NCBI GenBank assembly: GCA_964006375.1
Contig: OZ023269.1
Coordinates: forward strand, 58,425,968 to 58,489,967
Length of the DNA stretch: 64,000 nucleotides
Direction of reading: 5' to 3'
DNA from: Tillus elongatus
Lineage: Eukaryota > Arthropoda > Insecta > Coleoptera > Cleridae
Below, in pieces: positions 61,961 through 64,000 of this stretch. Position 1 is the first letter of the stretch; every line of letters starts with the position of its first letter. The notes beneath the pieces are model-generated. The model was not told the origin of the DNA. It saw nothing but the letters and a program-made list of their open reading frames with translations, and searched no databases. Made by a program: the position numbers and the translations under genes.

Positions 61961-62797
61961 AGGGCGTTAGCGGGTAAGTATAAGCTTTGGACGCTTATGC
62001 TTATGTGGAAGTTGCTCATCGTAGGCGGTGGCACTACGGAAAAGAGCATTTGGGTGAGAAGCGGATTTTGCGAACTGGGTTGTGGATAGTTGAGTTATGA
62101 ACTCAAGTATCGAAGGCATTTCCAGATCAGAGTGAATCTGACTGTTTCTGACAAAAAAATATTCTGGATGATCTGAAGGGTCTTGATATGTGTTACGGCC
62201 GCGGTGGCCCATGAAGGGGATGCATAGGTCATGGCTGGCCGGACTATGACTTTGTACATGAGCAATTTATTCTTCATGGACAATTTGGAATTTCTATTTA
62301 GAAGTGGGAACAGGTTCGAGATGAACATCGAGGCTTTTCGTCGGGCGTGTTGGACATGGGTGCGCCATGTTAAGCATTTGTGAAGGAAAATCCCGAGGTA
62401 TTTGGCTGAATCTTGCCAGGGAATTAGACGGTTGTCTACTGATACGTGTTCGTGAGGTGTGTGTCTCCTCTTAGAAAATAGGACTGCTGAACATTTATCG
62501 GGGTTTATGGCTAGACAAGATTTCCTATGCCTTGCAGCTCGTCTACGACGGTCTGAAGTCGTTCGGTTATTATCCTCGGCTGAGTGGAGCTGCTTGAGGA
62601 TGGTAGTGTCGTTTGCGTACAGTGCGTATGTAACGTTTAGGAGCGCTGTCGGAATGTCTGCGACAAATATATTGTACAGCAGAGGGGAGATAGCAAACCC
62701 TGCGGGAGACCAGCCCTGGCTGAGTACGTTCTAGATCTGGCTCCCAGATGTTTGACCTGGAACTTCCTCTGTTGCAGGTATGCCCTGATTAACAGAA
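61960..62797 (-). pseudogene. LINE 3 RT, catalytic and C-terminal part
   Basis: On the minus strand: PQGFAISPLLYNIFVADIP, then LYANDTTILKQ (the YADD box with its first D changed to N at 62611-62613), then DKCSAVLFSKR, DSAKYLGIFLHKCLTWRTHV and NKLLMYKVIVRPAMTYASPS, in jockey-type order. Frame changes follow near 62200 and 62700. Confidence 0.87.
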
Positions 62798-63937
62798 TCA
62801 GAGGGAGAGGATAATTGAATGATTGAAGTTTGTTTGGCCCGCATGCAAAACCCTATCGAAGGCTTGAGTAATGTCGAGAAATATTGCACCAGTTGACCTG
62901 TTTTTATTAAATCCTTCGGTGATGTTTTCCACCACACGAAAAACTTGGTCTCTGGTGGAGTGCTGGTGTCTGAAACCGAATTGCTCGTCTGGGAGGATAT
63001 GATTTTCAGAGGTTAATGAAGCTGGCCTTTTCTGAATCAGTTTTTCGGCGATTTTGTCGATTATTGGTAGTAGGCTAACGGGCCTGTAATTCTGAGGGAA
63101 CAGCGGATCTTTGCTGGGCTTCGGGATGTTGATAATATCGCCAAGTTTCCACGTGGAAGGAAAATGTTGAAATCGCAGCATGGCATTCATAATCGCAACT
63201 AGGAATACCACAGCTTTGCAGGGGAGGTTTTTTAGGGCTACGTTGGAGATTCCATCGTATCCCGGAGCTGTCCTATTTTTTAATGATGGGAAACTTCTTC
63301 GAAAGTTGCGGGCTCGATAGTTGTGTCTGGGGTGGCGCGATGCGCACTCCTGACATAGCGTTCTTGCTACGTGCGACAGATCAACGTTGTTATAATTCGG
63401 GCTAAATTGCAACCCCAGATGATCTGCAAATACATTTGCTTTCTCCGCATCCGTGTATACGACACCGTTACGGCCGTGAAGTCGGGATATCGGAAGTTTT
63501 TGGGAGCGAAGGGCTGTTGCCATTTGCCCGATGGAATTGTCTTGGGCGGACAGGGTTTGCAAGCGTTCCTCCCAACGGTTGTTGCGGAGTTCTTGTAGGG
63601 CAGATCTTACTTGTTTGATGAGTCTGTTTGTGTCTCGTTTGTCGGTGGGGTTTCCGGTGCGTTGAGCTAGTCTACGCACGCGGTTCTTTTCGAGTATCAT
63701 TTCTCTGATACTGGGCGGAAATGGCGGCAGATTGCTTGGGGCGGGGTACGTCCTTAATGCATGTTCGATAGAAAATTGGATTTTGGACTGTAGATTATCC
63801 ACTGCACCCTCGAGTTCGGGGATGCTGCGGATAACCGGAATATTGCCAAGGGTGTTTTTAAGATGATCTGTAAAACCTGGCCACAGTACCTTTTTCCTTG
63901 GGAGGTCGGGTTCGTCATTGTCATATCCGAACTGCAA
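62798..63937 (-). pseudogene. LINE 3 (jockey-like) ORF2, linker and RT N-terminal half
   Basis: 379 residues. Residues ~1-200 are the endonuclease-RT linker (FPPSIREMILEKNRVRRLAQ, YTDAEKANVFADHLGLQF). RT motifs then follow: KNRTAPGYDGISNVALKNLP (~225), IPKPSKDPLFPQNYRPVSLL (~285), EQFGFRHQHSTRDQVFRV (~325) and GAIFLDITQAFDRVLHAG (~350). After HAG the frame is lost. The endonuclease should lie beyond 64000; the frame continues weakly to the window edge. Confidence 0.9.
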
Positions 63938-64000
63938 TATGACTGGGTTATGGAGCGACGATAGGTCGTTTAGGGTTGTTATTTCATGGAGAAGGGTGGT

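Overview
The window looks like a gene-poor, repeat-dominated stretch of an animal nuclear genome, most likely an insect with a large AT-rich genome. The signs are a DUF4780-type LINE, mariner, piggyBac and hAT remnants, two Gypsy-type LTR retrotransposons, tRNA-headed SINE pieces and about eighteen long (TA)n blocks. I see no convincing host protein-coding gene, rRNA or functional tRNA. The species cannot be named from the sequence alone.

Layout. 1-2225: a ~177-bp tandem satellite with an A-B-C higher-order pattern. 2.4-8.0 kb: MITE-like copies, modules of a (TA)n-bearing repeat family and a decayed mariner transposase. 8.2-23.7 kb: a very large inverted-repeat (foldback-like) structure. Its arms carry tandem ~310-bp units at their outer ends, and the same 12 bases occur immediately outside both arms. 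A complete 5.24-kb LINE lies between the arms, with a 13-bp target duplication, DUF4780 ORF1, endonuclease, RT, RNase H and zinc knuckle. 24.1-32.3 kb: a second giant palindrome with ~3.2-kb arms. It contains a ~1.2-kb element whose terminal inverted repeats carry outward-facing hammerhead-ribozyme-like motifs. 32.4-39.4 kb: nested junk, namely a SINE head, a complete (TA)n element, a piggyBac fragment, a hairpin MITE, and an old LINE whose RT catalytic box is split by a hAT element that itself carries a (TA)n element. 39.4-44.5 kb: a decayed Gypsy element on the minus strand with one LTR, which carries a heat-shock-element array. 44.5-54.9 kb: a second mariner fossil, SINE heads, MITEs and (TA)n elements. 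55.06-61.02 kb: a young, full-length Gypsy element (LTRs differ by one base plus a GT-repeat length) inserted inside a (TA)n tract. Its gag begins with a DEK/SAP-like chromatin-binding-type domain. 61.3-64.0 kb: the 3' half of a jockey-like LINE that runs off the window.

How parts relate. Gag, protease, RT, RNase H and integrase of each Gypsy element would normally act as one polyprotein set, and ORF1 plus endonuclease-RT of the LINEs as a target-primed reverse transcription pair. In this sequence nearly every such set is interrupted. Several breaks sit at A-runs, which leaves open sequencing or assembly error as well as true decay. The DEK-like gag, the ribozyme-like termini, the foldback structures and the empty-site evidence for the (TA)n element are the most notable observations.
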